Positions 7,772-16,976 of a stretch of DNA of 64,000 bases are shown in pieces. The notes beneath the pieces were generated by a model, which saw nothing but the letters and a program-made list of their open reading frames with translations, was not told the DNA's origin and searched no databases. Made by a program: the position numbers and the translations under genes. The stretch is from Cyclobacteriaceae bacterium (GTDB lineage Bacteria; Bacteroidota; Bacteroidia; Cytophagales; Cyclobacteriaceae), in assembly GCA_016787755.1 (NCBI GenBank), contig JAEUUA010000001.1, positions 62,001 through 126,000 of the forward strand. Direction: 5' to 3'. How positions within the stretch are numbered: the stretch's first letter is position 1; each line of letters starts with the position of its first letter.

Positions 7772-10642
7772 ATGTTGAAAAAAGTTTTCTTTAGTATTCT
7801 ATTCATACTCATTGAGTTATCACTTTCCGGGCAGGATCTTAAAAAACAGTGGGTTGACAGCATTTTTCAAACCTTAAATAACCAGGAAAAAATTGGTCAG
7901 CTGTTTATGCTCTCAACTTCTTCTTACCTGAATGAGGACCAAAATGATCAACTTACTGAATTGATTAAAGATTACCGTCCCGGGGGTATTCTGATAACGC
8001 AGGGCGGCCCAAAGAGTCACGCCACATTGATAAATAAACTTCAGAGCAAATCTCAGGTACCCTTGTTAGTGGGGCTACGTGGAGAATGGGGCTTGGGTCA
8101 GACTCTTGACAGCACCCTAAGTTTTCAAAAACCATTCCTGTTGGGAGCCATTCAAAATGATAATCTTATTTTTGAATTAGGGGAAGAAATAGCACGTGAG
8201 ATGCATGAATTAGGCATTCACATAAACTTTGCTCCCAACGTTAATTTTGAAGTTCAACAGCCTTATCCAAACTCCTTGCGGTACTTGAGTGACAATCCAT
8301 CACGGGCCAGTCACAAAGCATTAGCCTATATCAAAGGATTGCAAAAGAATGGCGTACTGGCTTGCGCCATGTATTTCCCATTCATTAATCCTGAGGAATT
8401 CACCCATCAGCTTGATTCGTCATTATATATTGATATCCCTGTAGACTCGTTGGCGTTGTCGGTTCTTAGTCAACTATCAAAAGCTGAAATTGACGGAATA
8501 CTCACAACCAATATTTCAATTATTAAACAGGAGCAAGAGAATAATTCGAAAGTTCTGGAATTGTTTGTAAGTGATGTAATAAAGTCTAAGTTGAATTATA
8601 AAGGACTGATCTTTGGTGAGATTCCCCATCTTCAAAAAATTGTTGGCGATCAACCCGATGGTGAAATCGAAAAACTTGCGTTCGAAATGGGGCACGACAT
8701 GTTGATTGACCCAGAGGATTTAGGAGATGCCGTGAAAAGAATTAACCGTGCCGTGCGAAGAGACAAGAAACTTGAAGCACGATTAGATGATGCCGTGAAA
8801 AAAATCTTGACTGCAAAATACAATGCTGGATTGGCAACCGCACAAATCATTAACACCGATAACTTAATCAGTCGGTTAAGTTCACCATCCGCAAAAGCAT
8901 TGAAACACAAAATTTCTGAATCAGCAGTTACCGTACTACGCAACTCAAAAAATTCTATTCCTATTTCTTTACTGGAAGGAAAGAAATTTGTGTCTATTAG
9001 CATTGGCAAGGAAGATCAAAACGAATTTAGCCGGTATTTGTCTAAGTATGCATGGGTTCAACATTATGCACTGCGGCAGGCAACTGATACAATGGCTATC
9101 AAAAAAAGTATAGCTAATGCCGATGTCGTTATAGTAGGCGTATTTCCTTTCTCATCTTCATTCATTAAAAACATATCTCCGTTTTTTAAAAGACTGGCTT
9201 CTAAAAAAGAAATTATCATTTGTCATTTTGGAGATCCACAGGAATTAGCCTACTGGGAAGGCATGCCTTCTGTGATTGCTTGTTACACCGATGAGGATTG
9301 GATGCCAAAAATTGCTGCTCAAATTATGTTCGGTGGCTTATCGGCTCATGGTATACTTCCTGTTACGGTTGGCGAGTTTATTGAGGGCCAGGGAATTACT
9401 ACCAAGACGCTCAATCGTTTTTCGTATGGCCTGCCTGAAGAAGTCGGCATGGACAGTAAAACACTTGAACAAATTGACATCATTGCACGCGAAGCAATTG
9501 ACATCGGAGCTACCCCGGGTAGTCATGTTTTGGTAGCCAAGGATGGAAAGGTTATTTATGAGCACTCCAATGGCTGGCTTACCTATCAAAACAAAATCGC
9601 AGTAACTGAAAATACGATTTATGACTTGGCCTCTGTTACAAAAGTTACAGCTACGCTGCAAACGGTTATGTTCATGTATGAGAAAGGACTGATTGATGTG
9701 AATAAGAAAGTCTCAGTTTATCTGCCTGAACTTAAAAATTCGAACAAGAAAGATTATACAATTAAAGATATTTTAACTCACCAAGCCGGGCTTTGGCCAT
9801 TCCTTCCGTTTTGGGCCGAGACGGTTAAGAACGGAACGCTCATGCCGGAATATTATAGCACTAAAAAAAGTACTGATTATCCTTATCCCGTAGCTGAAGA
9901 TGTATTTGCATCAAAGGCCATGAAAGATAGTTTATGGCAGTGGATTATCAAATCCAAAGTAAGGGAGAAACCGCCTCGCACCGTATTTGACTATCGCTAC
10001 AGCGACATGGGTTTTTACATTCTACAGCATCTTGCCGAAAAATTATTAAATCAACCGATGCAGGATTTTCTGGATCAGAATCTATATGAACCTTTGGGTG
10101 CCTATACACTTGGCTACCTTCCTCTTAACAAATTTCCATCGACTCAAATTGCCCCCACGGAAGATGATAAGTTATTTAGAAAAAAATTGTTAACCGGGTA
10201 TGTCCATGATCAGGGTGCAGCCATGCATGGAAACATTGCCGGTCATGCAGGTCTTTTTGGAAATGCGAATGATTTAGCCAAGCTAGGGCAAATGTTGCTT
10301 CAACGTGGCCACTACGGAGGCGAGCAATTTTACAAACCCGAAACAATAGATTTTTTTATCGGCAAACAATATGAGACTAGTAGGCGCGGACTCGGCTGGG
10401 ATAAACCTACGGTAAGTGATTGGGCGGGTCCAACAACTTTGTATGCCTCTCCAAAGACCTTTGGCCACACCGGGTTTACCGGCACCTGTATTTGGGTCGA
10501 CCCTGAGTTTAATCTCGTTTTTGTTTATTTATCGAATCGCGTGTATCCAGATATGACAAACAATAAACTATTAAACGCCAATATTCGCCCCCGTATACAG
10601 GAAATTGTCTACAAAGCAATGTTTAATTACCGCCAGTATTAA
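7772..10642 (+). CDS. GH3-like / class C beta-lactamase-like fusion protein, GH3 half apparently inactive
   Basis: 956 residues: signal peptide (1-20), a GH3 N-terminal-like TIM barrel (about 30-345), a GH3 C-terminal-like domain (about 375-545), then a serine beta-lactamase/esterase domain (about 555-950). The hydrolase domain has Ser621-x2-Lys624 (SVTK), Tyr743-Ser-Asp (YxN variant) and HTG at 899-901, so it looks active. In the GH3 half the NagZ-type KHFPGHG motif is replaced by MYFPFIN (200-206), and the region holding the catalytic aspartate (SDD in the family) reads FGEIPH (281-286). Active relatives of this fusion are thought to handle peptidoglycan sugars and peptides. The gene stands alone, divergent from the mutL cluster. 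Confidence 0.88.
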   Translation: MLKKVFFSILFILIELSLSGQDLKKQWVDSIFQTLNNQEKIGQLFMLSTSSYLNEDQNDQLTELIKDYRPGGILITQGGPKSHATLINKLQSKSQVPLLVGLRGEWGLGQTLDSTLSFQKPFLLGAIQNDNLIFELGEEIAREMHELGIHINFAPNVNFEVQQPYPNSLRYLSDNPSRASHKALAYIKGLQKNGVLACAMYFPFINPEEFTHQLDSSLYIDIPVDSLALSVLSQLSKAEIDGILTTNISIIKQEQENNSKVLELFVSDVIKSKLNYKGLIFGEIPHLQKIVGDQPDGEIEKLAFEMGHDMLIDPEDLGDAVKRINRAVRRDKKLEARLDDAVKKILTAKYNAGLATAQIINTDNLISRLSSPSAKALKHKISESAVTVLRNSKNSIPISLLEGKKFVSISIGKEDQNEFSRYLSKYAWVQHYALRQATDTMAIKKSIANADVVIVGVFPFSSSFIKNISPFFKRLASKKEIIICHFGDPQELAYWEGMPSVIACYTDEDWMPKIAAQIMFGGLSAHGILPVTVGEFIEGQGITTKTLNRFSYGLPEEVGMDSKTLEQIDIIAREAIDIGATPGSHVLVAKDGKVIYEHSNGWLTYQNKIAVTENTIYDLASVTKVTATLQTVMFMYEKGLIDVNKKVSVYLPELKNSNKKDYTIKDILTHQAGLWPFLPFWAETVKNGTLMPEYYSTKKSTDYPYPVAEDVFASKAMKDSLWQWIIKSKVREKPPRTVFDYRYSDMGFYILQHLAEKLLNQPMQDFLDQNLYEPLGAYTLGYLPLNKFPSTQIAPTEDDKLFRKKLLTGYVHDQGAAMHGNIAGHAGLFGNANDLAKLGQMLLQRGHYGGEQFYKPETIDFFIGKQYETSRRGLGWDKPTVSDWAGPTTLYASPKTFGHTGFTGTCIWVDPEFNLVFVYLSNRVYPDMTNNKLLNANIRPRIQEIVYKAMFNYRQY

Positions 10643-10832
10643 AAAACGGTTAATTGACTGCCTTTAGATTATTTTCGAAACTAAAGATGGTAAAAGTGGG
10701 TTATGAACAGATGCTGTCTGAATTTGAAAGGATCATTTAAATAATTTAAAAATGAAGTGGCCATTAAGCCAATCTGCCCCCAGGGCACGATAGCCTAAGC
10801 CATTTACATGAACAAAAAAATAAAATTTACGC

Positions 10833-11993
10833 ATGAAAATTGGTATAGTTTGTTATCCCACATTTGGTGGCAGCGGTGTGGTTGCCACGGAATTAGGAAA
10901 GGCGTTGTCTTTGGAGGGGCATCAAGTTCATTTTATTACCTATAGCCAGCCGAGCCGATTAGACTTCCTTAATGAAAATGTATTTTATCACGAAGTAGAG
11001 TTTCGCTCTTATCCGCTCTTCGAATACCCCCCCTATGAACTTGCGCTGGCTAGTAAAATGGTGAGTGTGGTACGGAATGAAAAGTTAGATTTACTGCATG
11101 TCCATTATGCTATTCCACATGCTTCTGCAGCCTATATGGCAAAGCAGATTTTAAAAACACATGGAATTTATATTCCCGTAGTCACTACGTTACACGGAAC
11201 GGATATTACCCTTGTTGGGAAAGATGCATCGTATGAACCTGTAGTCACGTTTAGTATTAATCAATCGGATGGTGTTACCTCCGTTTCGGAAGATCTTAAG
11301 CGAGAAACCTATCACTCCTTTAAAATTACGCGCGACATTGAAGTCATTCCAAACTTTATTGATTTAGAAAAATTTAAGAAGCAGAAAAAAGATCACTTCA
11401 AAAAGGCCATTTGCCCAAATGGCGAATCGTTGATAGTACACACGTCCAACTTTAGAAAAGTAAAGCGGATAAATGATGTAATGTCTATCTTCAATAATAT
11501 TCACAAAGAAATTCCATCTAAGTTACTGATGATTGGTGATGGGCCAGAGCGAACTGGAGCTGAAACGATGGCGCGTGAATTTGGTATTCATGATGCCGTT
11601 CGGTTTTTAGGAAAGCAAGATGCTGTAGAAGAAGTATTATCCGTTGCCGATTTATTTTTAATGCCATCCGAAAAAGAAAGTTTTGGATTAGCCGCTTTGG
11701 AGGCGATGGCGTGTGAAGTCCCTGTAATTTCCTCTAATACGGGTGGAATCCCTGAATTAAACGTTCATGGAGTTACGGGCTTTATGAGTAACGTGGGAGA
11801 TGTGGAAGATATGACCCGCAACGCCATGTTTGTTTTAGATAAAAACAATTTGCCCAAGTTTAAAGAAAACGCATTAGCGCGGGCAAAAGAATTTGACATC
11901 ACGCGAATTTTGCCATTATACGAACGTTATTACGAAAGTGTAATCAAGAAAACAGCGGCTATGCAATCTTTAGAGGTGGGTGATTCGCGATAA
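10833..11993 (+). CDS. bshA: N-acetyl-alpha-D-glucosaminyl L-malate synthase BshA
   Basis: A GT4-family glycosyltransferase that makes GlcNAc-malate from UDP-GlcNAc and L-malate, the first step of bacillithiol synthesis. The N-terminus MKIGIVCYPTFGGSGVVATELG and the HVHYAIPHASAAY block are characteristic of BshA rather than of other GT4 enzymes. The C-terminal Rossmann lobe has the GDGPE and MPSEKESFGLAALEAMACEVPVI nucleotide-sugar motifs. Length (386) is normal. bshB and bshC are not in the window. A gap of 190 bases precedes it with no clear promoter. Confidence 0.95.
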   Translation: MKIGIVCYPTFGGSGVVATELGKALSLEGHQVHFITYSQPSRLDFLNENVFYHEVEFRSYPLFEYPPYELALASKMVSVVRNEKLDLLHVHYAIPHASAAYMAKQILKTHGIYIPVVTTLHGTDITLVGKDASYEPVVTFSINQSDGVTSVSEDLKRETYHSFKITRDIEVIPNFIDLEKFKKQKKDHFKKAICPNGESLIVHTSNFRKVKRINDVMSIFNNIHKEIPSKLLMIGDGPERTGAETMAREFGIHDAVRFLGKQDAVEEVLSVADLFLMPSEKESFGLAALEAMACEVPVISSNTGGIPELNVHGVTGFMSNVGDVEDMTRNAMFVLDKNNLPKFKENALARAKEFDITRILPLYERYYESVIKKTAAMQSLEVGDSR

Positions 11994-12055
11994 CTCCTTA
12001 TCATAATTTTATAGAGCGAGGTTAAACAGGATCGCATTATTCATGTTAAGTATCT

Positions 12056-13153
12056 ATGCTAGGTAATCGATTTTCAAAATATACTCCCCCACCCGATAGC
12101 GAGAAAAGCGACTTTGAGAAGTTGCTTAAGATTTTCATGCAGCTTATACTCATAACATCTGGTAATGTGTCCGAGGCACTGCAATGGTTAACAGAAGTAG
12201 ATAAACAGTATAATCTTACCAATAGCGATTATGGTATTGGCGATTTTATTGAAGACCTGAAAAAGAACGGTTACATCACGGAGGGTGGTCCCGATGGAGA
12301 AATTAAATTGAAAGCCAAAAGTGAGCAAAGCCTAAGGCAGTCTGCACTCGAAGAGATTTTCGGAAAATTAAAAAAGACAAAAAGCGGTGAGCATAAAACC
12401 CATCACAATGGTCGTGGAGACGAACCCACTACTGACAGGCGCGACTATGAGTTTGGAGATACGCTAGAACAAATCTCCATGACGGATTCGTTGCGCAATG
12501 CTCAAGTCAATCATGGGCTGGAAGACTTCTTTATGACCGAAAGTGATTTGGAAGTAATTGAAAGCGAATTCAAAACACAAACTTCCACCGTGCTGATGAT
12601 TGATATTTCACACTCTATGATTTTATATGGAGAGGATCGAATCACACCTGCAAAAAAGGTTGCCATGGCGTTAGCTGAATTGATTACCAAGAAATACCCG
12701 AAAGATACGTTAGATCTATTGGTTTTTGGTGACGATGCCTGGCAAATAGAAATTAAAGACTTGCCTTACACGAAAGTGGGTCCTTATCATACAAATACGG
12801 TTGCCGGGCTTGAGCTTGCTATGGATATTTTAAGGCGCAGAAAAAATGCAAACAAGCAAATCTTCATGATCACCGATGGCAAGCCCACATGTATCAAGCA
12901 AGGAATAAAATATTATAAGAATAGTTTTGGGTTGGATCATAAGATTCTGAACAAAACACTTGACTTGGCCACTCAGTTAAGAAAACTGAAAATACCCGTT
13001 ACTACGTTTATGATTGCAACTGATCCCTATCTGAAAGCCTTCGTAAGACAATTTACTAAAGCCAACAATGGTCAGGCGTATTATAGTAGCTTGCAAGGAT
13101 TGGGTAACTTGGTTTTCGAAGATTTCAAAAAGAACAGGACAAAGAATTTGTAA
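12056..13153 (+). CDS. VWA domain protein paired with a ChlI-like ATPase
   Basis: 365 residues. The N-terminal half (to about 160) is helical and charged with no named domain. The C-terminal half is a von Willebrand A domain with a complete MIDAS: Asp183-x-Ser-x-Ser187 (DISHS), and MITDGKPT further on. VWA proteins of this type act with MoxR/ChlI-like AAA+ partners, and the next gene (13229) encodes one. The job of the pair may be chaperone- or chelatase-like; the target is unknown. No signal peptide, so it is cytoplasmic. Confidence 0.88.
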   Translation: MLGNRFSKYTPPPDSEKSDFEKLLKIFMQLILITSGNVSEALQWLTEVDKQYNLTNSDYGIGDFIEDLKKNGYITEGGPDGEIKLKAKSEQSLRQSALEEIFGKLKKTKSGEHKTHHNGRGDEPTTDRRDYEFGDTLEQISMTDSLRNAQVNHGLEDFFMTESDLEVIESEFKTQTSTVLMIDISHSMILYGEDRITPAKKVAMALAELITKKYPKDTLDLLVFGDDAWQIEIKDLPYTKVGPYHTNTVAGLELAMDILRRRKNANKQIFMITDGKPTCIKQGIKYYKNSFGLDHKILNKTLDLATQLRKLKIPVTTFMIATDPYLKAFVRQFTKANNGQAYYSSLQGLGNLVFEDFKKNRTKNL

Positions 13154-13156
13154 ACA

Positions 13157-13228
13157 TTAGTTGCCGGTTGGTGGTTGTTCGTTACTAACGATCTTTACCA
13201 TCAACCAACAACTTACAACTAATAACTA
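13157..13228. repeat. Imperfect inverted repeat between the VWA and AAA+ genes
   Basis: The intergenic stretch consists of GTTG/GGTTG units on the left and CAACC/CAAC units on the right, bounded by CATTAGTTG and a mirrored CAACTAATAACTAATG. It could fold into a long imperfect hairpin. The right arm runs into the start codon of the next gene. Confidence 0.45.
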
Positions 13229-14740
13229 ATGCAAACAATAAAAACGCTCGGCCAGCTTAAAGGCGCAGGTTATAAATTTAAAACCATTAAAGAAGAGCTT
13301 CGCGAAAATTTAATCGCAAAACTTCGAAAGAAAGAAAAAGTGTTTGAGGGAATCTGGGGCTATGAAGAGACCGTTATCCCAGATTTGGAGCGTGCTATTT
13401 TAGCCGGTCATGATATAAATTTACTAGGTCTTCGAGGTCAGGCAAAAACGCGCCTGGCGCGTTTGATGATTAACCTATTGGATGAGTTTGTACCTGTAAT
13501 TGAAGGCTCTGAACTAAATGATGATCCGCTCCATCCTATTTCACGTTTTGGACGCGATAAGATTCAAGAACTCGGAGACAACACACCTGTTGCCTGGCTT
13601 CATCGCAACGATCGTTATTCCGAAAAATTGGCAACCCCTGATGTATCTATTGCCGACTTGATCGGGGATGTGGATCCAATTAAAGCTGCTACCCTTAAAT
13701 TGCCGTATTCAGACGATCGTGTAATTCATTTCGGATTAATTCCACGCTCACATCGATGTTTGTTTGTAATTAACGAGTTGCCTGATTTACAGGCACGCAT
13801 ACAGGTTGCCTTGTTTAATATATTACAGGAAGGCGATATTCAAATCCGTGGATTTAAAATTCGTCTTCCGCTTGATATTCAATTTGTATTTACTGCAAAC
13901 CCCGAGGATTATACCAATCGGGGAAGCATTGTTACTCCGTTGAAAGATCGCATCGATGCCCAAATCATTACGCACTATCCAAAATCAATGGATATAAGCA
14001 AAAAAATCACTCAACAGGAAGCCTATGTGCGCGAAGACCAAAAGAGCATGGTGGCTGTTCCTGAAATTGCAAAAGACCTGATTGAACAAATTGCATTTGA
14101 AGCTCGTAAAAGTGAGTTTGTAGATGCAAAAAGTGGAGTTTCTGCACGACTCACCATTTCAGCATACGAAAGTTTACTGGCCGCGGCCGAGCGCAGAGCA
14201 TTAATGAATAATGAAAAGAAAACCAATGTCCGCATTTCTGATTTTGTAGGTGTTGTACCTTCCGTTACCGGGAAAGTAGAGTTAGTCTATGAAGGGCAGC
14301 AGGAAGGGCCAGGCATTGTTGCACAAAATTTAGTGGGCAAAGCCATCCGGTCTCAGTTTGTAAACTATTTCCCCGATCCTGATAAATTCAGAAAACAAAA
14401 AGATAAAAGCCCATATAGAAAAATCAGCAACTGGTTTGGCGATGGAAATACAATCGATCTTCTCAACGACATGAGCGATACGGATTATGAAAAAATTTTA
14501 AAATCAGTCCCCGGGCTTCAAGACTTGATTGCTGAATTTCATAAAGGACAGGATAGCAGTTTAAAACTATTCATGATGGAGTTTGCTTTACATGGCCTTG
14601 CCGAATACAGTTTAATCAGTAAGCACACACTTACTTCAGGGCTACAGTTCAAGGATTTACTCAGCAGTATGTTTAGCTTGCCAACCGATGAAGACGATCA
14701 AGCGGACGAAGACGAAGCCTTTGGCAGCAGCAGGCGTTGA
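13229..14740 (+). CDS. ChlI/MoxR-like AAA+ ATPase (sigma-54-interaction-like)
   Basis: A 503-residue AAA+ ATPase related to magnesium-chelatase subunit I and MoxR. Walker A is GLRGQAKT (67-74); the Walker B strand is LFVINELPDL, followed by FTANPEDYTNRG and a sensor region with PLKDRIDAQI. The tail is acidic (DEDDQADEDEA). It forms a pair with the VWA protein 75 bases upstream. The gene ends inside the next one with a 53-base out-of-frame overlap, so the three genes are probably one operon. Magnesium chelation itself is unlikely since no tetrapyrrole genes are nearby. Confidence 0.88.
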   Translation: MQTIKTLGQLKGAGYKFKTIKEELRENLIAKLRKKEKVFEGIWGYEETVIPDLERAILAGHDINLLGLRGQAKTRLARLMINLLDEFVPVIEGSELNDDPLHPISRFGRDKIQELGDNTPVAWLHRNDRYSEKLATPDVSIADLIGDVDPIKAATLKLPYSDDRVIHFGLIPRSHRCLFVINELPDLQARIQVALFNILQEGDIQIRGFKIRLPLDIQFVFTANPEDYTNRGSIVTPLKDRIDAQIITHYPKSMDISKKITQQEAYVREDQKSMVAVPEIAKDLIEQIAFEARKSEFVDAKSGVSARLTISAYESLLAAAERRALMNNEKKTNVRISDFVGVVPSVTGKVELVYEGQQEGPGIVAQNLVGKAIRSQFVNYFPDPDKFRKQKDKSPYRKISNWFGDGNTIDLLNDMSDTDYEKILKSVPGLQDLIAEFHKGQDSSLKLFMMEFALHGLAEYSLISKHTLTSGLQFKDLLSSMFSLPTDEDDQADEDEAFGSSRR

Positions 14741-15380
14741 GTCGATCAACCTCCGTGAATTAAAAAAATTAGTCGCTGAGGGCGAAGGCCTTCAGCTCGA
14801 ATTTAAGCGAAAAGCAGCCTACCCCGAAAAGATTGTGCGTGAGCTAATTGCGTTTGCAAACACAGAAGGGGGCACGCTTCTTATTGGTGTGGATGACAAT
14901 AAAACCATCCCCGGCATTAAACATCCTGAAGAAGAGGGACATGTAGTTCGAGAAGCACTCAGTCACTTTTGCCGTCCCTTGTTAGCATACAATGAGGCTT
15001 GCATCGCAATACCCGATAATCGATTTGTCATTCGTTTTGATGTACCACCAAGTTCTAAAAGACCACACTTTTTGGTGTTGCGAAAGGAGCCGCGCTCAAC
15101 ATTTGTTCGTGTAAAGGACATGAGCATAATAGCCAGCGCTGAAATGGAAGAGGTTATTCGTAGATCAAAAAAGAAAAATGACATCCGGTTTACGTTTGGT
15201 AATGAGGAGAAGAAACTTATGGAATATCTCGACAAGCAGCCTGTTATTACCTTATCCGAATACCGGAATTTTTCAGGATTAAATCGATTTCAGGCAAGCC
15301 GAAAATTGATTTTACTTGTGCTTGCCAATGTTCTCAAAATTGTTGCTTCTGAAAAAGGAGATTTATACTCAAGGGTTTAG
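14688..15380 (+). CDS. AlbA_2 (Schlafen-type) putative DNA-binding protein
   Basis: 230 residues with an AlbA_2 domain at about 20-140 (LQLEFKRKAAYPEKIVRELIAF, then NTEGGTLLIGVDDNKTIPG). The C-terminal third looks like a winged-helix segment (LMEYLDKQPVITLSEYRNFSGLNRFQASRKL). Members of this family bind nucleic acid or act as regulators; the target here is unknown. The only plausible start is the ATG at 14688, which puts a basic N-terminus (KTIKRTKTK) inside the acidic 3' end of the ATPase gene. Co-transcription with the VWA/ATPase pair is likely. Confidence 0.82.
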   Translation: MKTIKRTKTKPLAAAGVESINLRELKKLVAEGEGLQLEFKRKAAYPEKIVRELIAFANTEGGTLLIGVDDNKTIPGIKHPEEEGHVVREALSHFCRPLLAYNEACIAIPDNRFVIRFDVPPSSKRPHFLVLRKEPRSTFVRVKDMSIIASAEMEEVIRRSKKKNDIRFTFGNEEKKLMEYLDKQPVITLSEYRNFSGLNRFQASRKLILLVLANVLKIVASEKGDLYSRV

Positions 15381-15433
15381 CCCAACTTGGTTGAATCATT
15401 GCATTATTCACATTGAAAAGATTACTTAATCTG

Positions 15434-15465
15434 TTGCATTTTTTGTTCACGTTTCATTAGATTTC
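15434..15465 (+). promoter_or_regulatory. Candidate promoter of the PhoH gene
   Basis: TTG at 15434-15436 is followed after 21 bases by TAGATTTC (15458-15465), one base off the -7 consensus TAnnTTTG. It would start transcription near 15472, just before the large hairpin, placing that hairpin in the 5' leader. Confidence 0.35.
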
Positions 15466-15483
15466 GCCTATAGAATTGATGTC

Positions 15484-15553
15484 GCGAAGATACGTTTCAT
15501 ACTTGCACGGTTGTTTTTATACCCCTGTGAGAAACGTGTCTTCGCTTTTTTTT
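15484..15553 (+). terminator. Long-loop terminator or leader attenuator before the PhoH gene
   Basis: GCGAAGATACGTTTC (15484-15498) pairs with GAAACGTGTCTTCGC (15531-15545), 15 positions with one mismatch, enclosing 32 bases, and is followed by eight T. It has intrinsic-terminator form but ends only 11 bases before the PhoH start. It could terminate the upstream operon or act as an attenuator. Confidence 0.6.
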
Positions 15554-15564
15554 AACCCGATTGT

Positions 15565-16908
15565 ATGAGTAAGAAAGACAAGGAGAAGAAAGTTTTTGTA
15601 TTAGATACATCCGTTATAATCTACGAACATAACAGCATCCTCAATTTTGATGAGCACGATGTCGGTATCCCGATCACAGTCTTGGAAGAACTCGATAACT
15701 TCAAAAAAGGAAATGATACCAAAAATTTTGAAGCGCGCGAGTTTATCCGGCTGATTGATAAGCTTGCCAAGAATCAAATGCTTCATCAATGGAACCCAAT
15801 CAATGGCAAAGGAAAAGGGAATTTCAGAGTGGTCATGGATACCGGGGGCAATGGGTTGGTAGATGCCAATAAGGTTTTCAATGAAGATAAAGCTGATCAT
15901 AGAATACTCAACTCAGCCCTGCTCCTTCAAAAAGAAGAGAAAGGAAGAAAAGTTATTTTAATTTCCAAGGACATTAACCTTCGCCTCAAGGCAAAGGCAT
16001 TAGGCTTGCAAGCTGAAGACTATACTACCGGTAAAATTCAAAACATCAGCTCACTTCATACAGGCAACACCATTATAGAAGAGGTTGACCCCAACATCAT
16101 CAATCTGATTTACGAAAAAGGATACTGTCCACCGGAAGATGTTCTTGGTAAAATTAAACCCATGAAGAACCACTACTACATCTTAAAGAGTGGAAAAAAA
16201 TCGGTGCTGGCTTTTTACAATTCAGCCAATGGCATGGTAGAGCAGGTGGAGAAAAAAAATGCATACGGCATTAAACCACGCAATGCGGAACAGGCGTTTG
16301 CTATTCATGCGGTATTGAAACCAGAAATTAAATTGGTTTCCATGCAAGGGGTGGCCGGCACGGGTAAAACGTTGATTGCACTTGCCGCAGCGTTGGAGCA
16401 GAAGCGGGAGTACAAACAAATCTATTTGGCGCGTCCAATCGTACCCCTTAGTAATAAAGACATAGGTTTTTTACCGGGCGATATAAAATCAAAACTTAAT
16501 CCCTACATGGAACCCCTGTGGGATAATTTGAAATTCATTCAGAATCAATACAGCGAGTCGGATAAGGAATATTCTAAAATTGCTGAAATGGTGACGAATG
16601 AAAAGTTGGTGATCACACCGTTGGCTTACATTCGTGGTCGGAGTTTATCCAACATTTGTTTCATTGTTGATGAAGCTCAAAACCTCACTCCTCACGAAGT
16701 GAAAACGATTATTACCCGCGCGGGAGAAAACACCAAGATTATTTTCACGGGTGACATCCATCAAATAGACACCCCCTATCTGGATTCCCAGAGCAATGGA
16801 TTGTCTTATCTCATTGATCGGTTAAAAGATCACGAACTCTATGCACACATTACCCTTGAAAAAGGTGAGCGTAGTGAGTTAGCTAATCTTGCCAACGAAT
16901 TGCTATAA
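15565..16908 (+). CDS. PIN-PhoH family protein (PhoH2-like ATPase/RNase)
   Basis: 447 residues. An N-terminal PIN domain (about 9-150) starts with VFVLDTSVIIY and keeps the acidic residues typical of Mg2+-dependent RNases (Asp14, Asp111, Asp136). The C-terminal PhoH helicase-like domain has Walker A GVAGTGKT (262-269), ARPIVPLSNKDIGFLPGD, and Walker B CFIVDEAQNL. Fusions of this type (PhoH2, YlaK-like) unwind and cleave RNA. The gene sits alone between an upstream hairpin and a strong terminator shared with sucD. Confidence 0.94.
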   Translation: MSKKDKEKKVFVLDTSVIIYEHNSILNFDEHDVGIPITVLEELDNFKKGNDTKNFEAREFIRLIDKLAKNQMLHQWNPINGKGKGNFRVVMDTGGNGLVDANKVFNEDKADHRILNSALLLQKEEKGRKVILISKDINLRLKAKALGLQAEDYTTGKIQNISSLHTGNTIIEEVDPNIINLIYEKGYCPPEDVLGKIKPMKNHYYILKSGKKSVLAFYNSANGMVEQVEKKNAYGIKPRNAEQAFAIHAVLKPEIKLVSMQGVAGTGKTLIALAAALEQKREYKQIYLARPIVPLSNKDIGFLPGDIKSKLNPYMEPLWDNLKFIQNQYSESDKEYSKIAEMVTNEKLVITPLAYIRGRSLSNICFIVDEAQNLTPHEVKTIITRAGENTKIIFTGDIHQIDTPYLDSQSNGLSYLIDRLKDHELYAHITLEKGERSELANLANELL

Positions 16909-16912
16909 AACA

Positions 16913-16947
16913 AACGTGTCCTGCATCTCAAAGATGCAGGACACGTT
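16913..16947. terminator. Convergent terminator hairpin between the PhoH gene and sucD
   Basis: AACGTGTCCTGCATCT (16913-16928), loop CAA, AGATGCAGGACACGTT (16932-16947): a perfect 16-bp stem. On the minus strand a T-rich tail follows (TTGTTTTATA), so it suits sucD; it also blocks read-through from the PhoH gene. Confidence 0.8.
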
Positions 16948-16976
16948 CAAATATCTCTAGAGTCTGGTATCCGGTA

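Noticed and set aside
13157..13228. CRISPR-like or riboswitch reading of the GTTG/CAAC repeats
   Set aside because: The units are too short and irregular for CRISPR, and no riboswitch core is seen; kept only as an imperfect inverted repeat.
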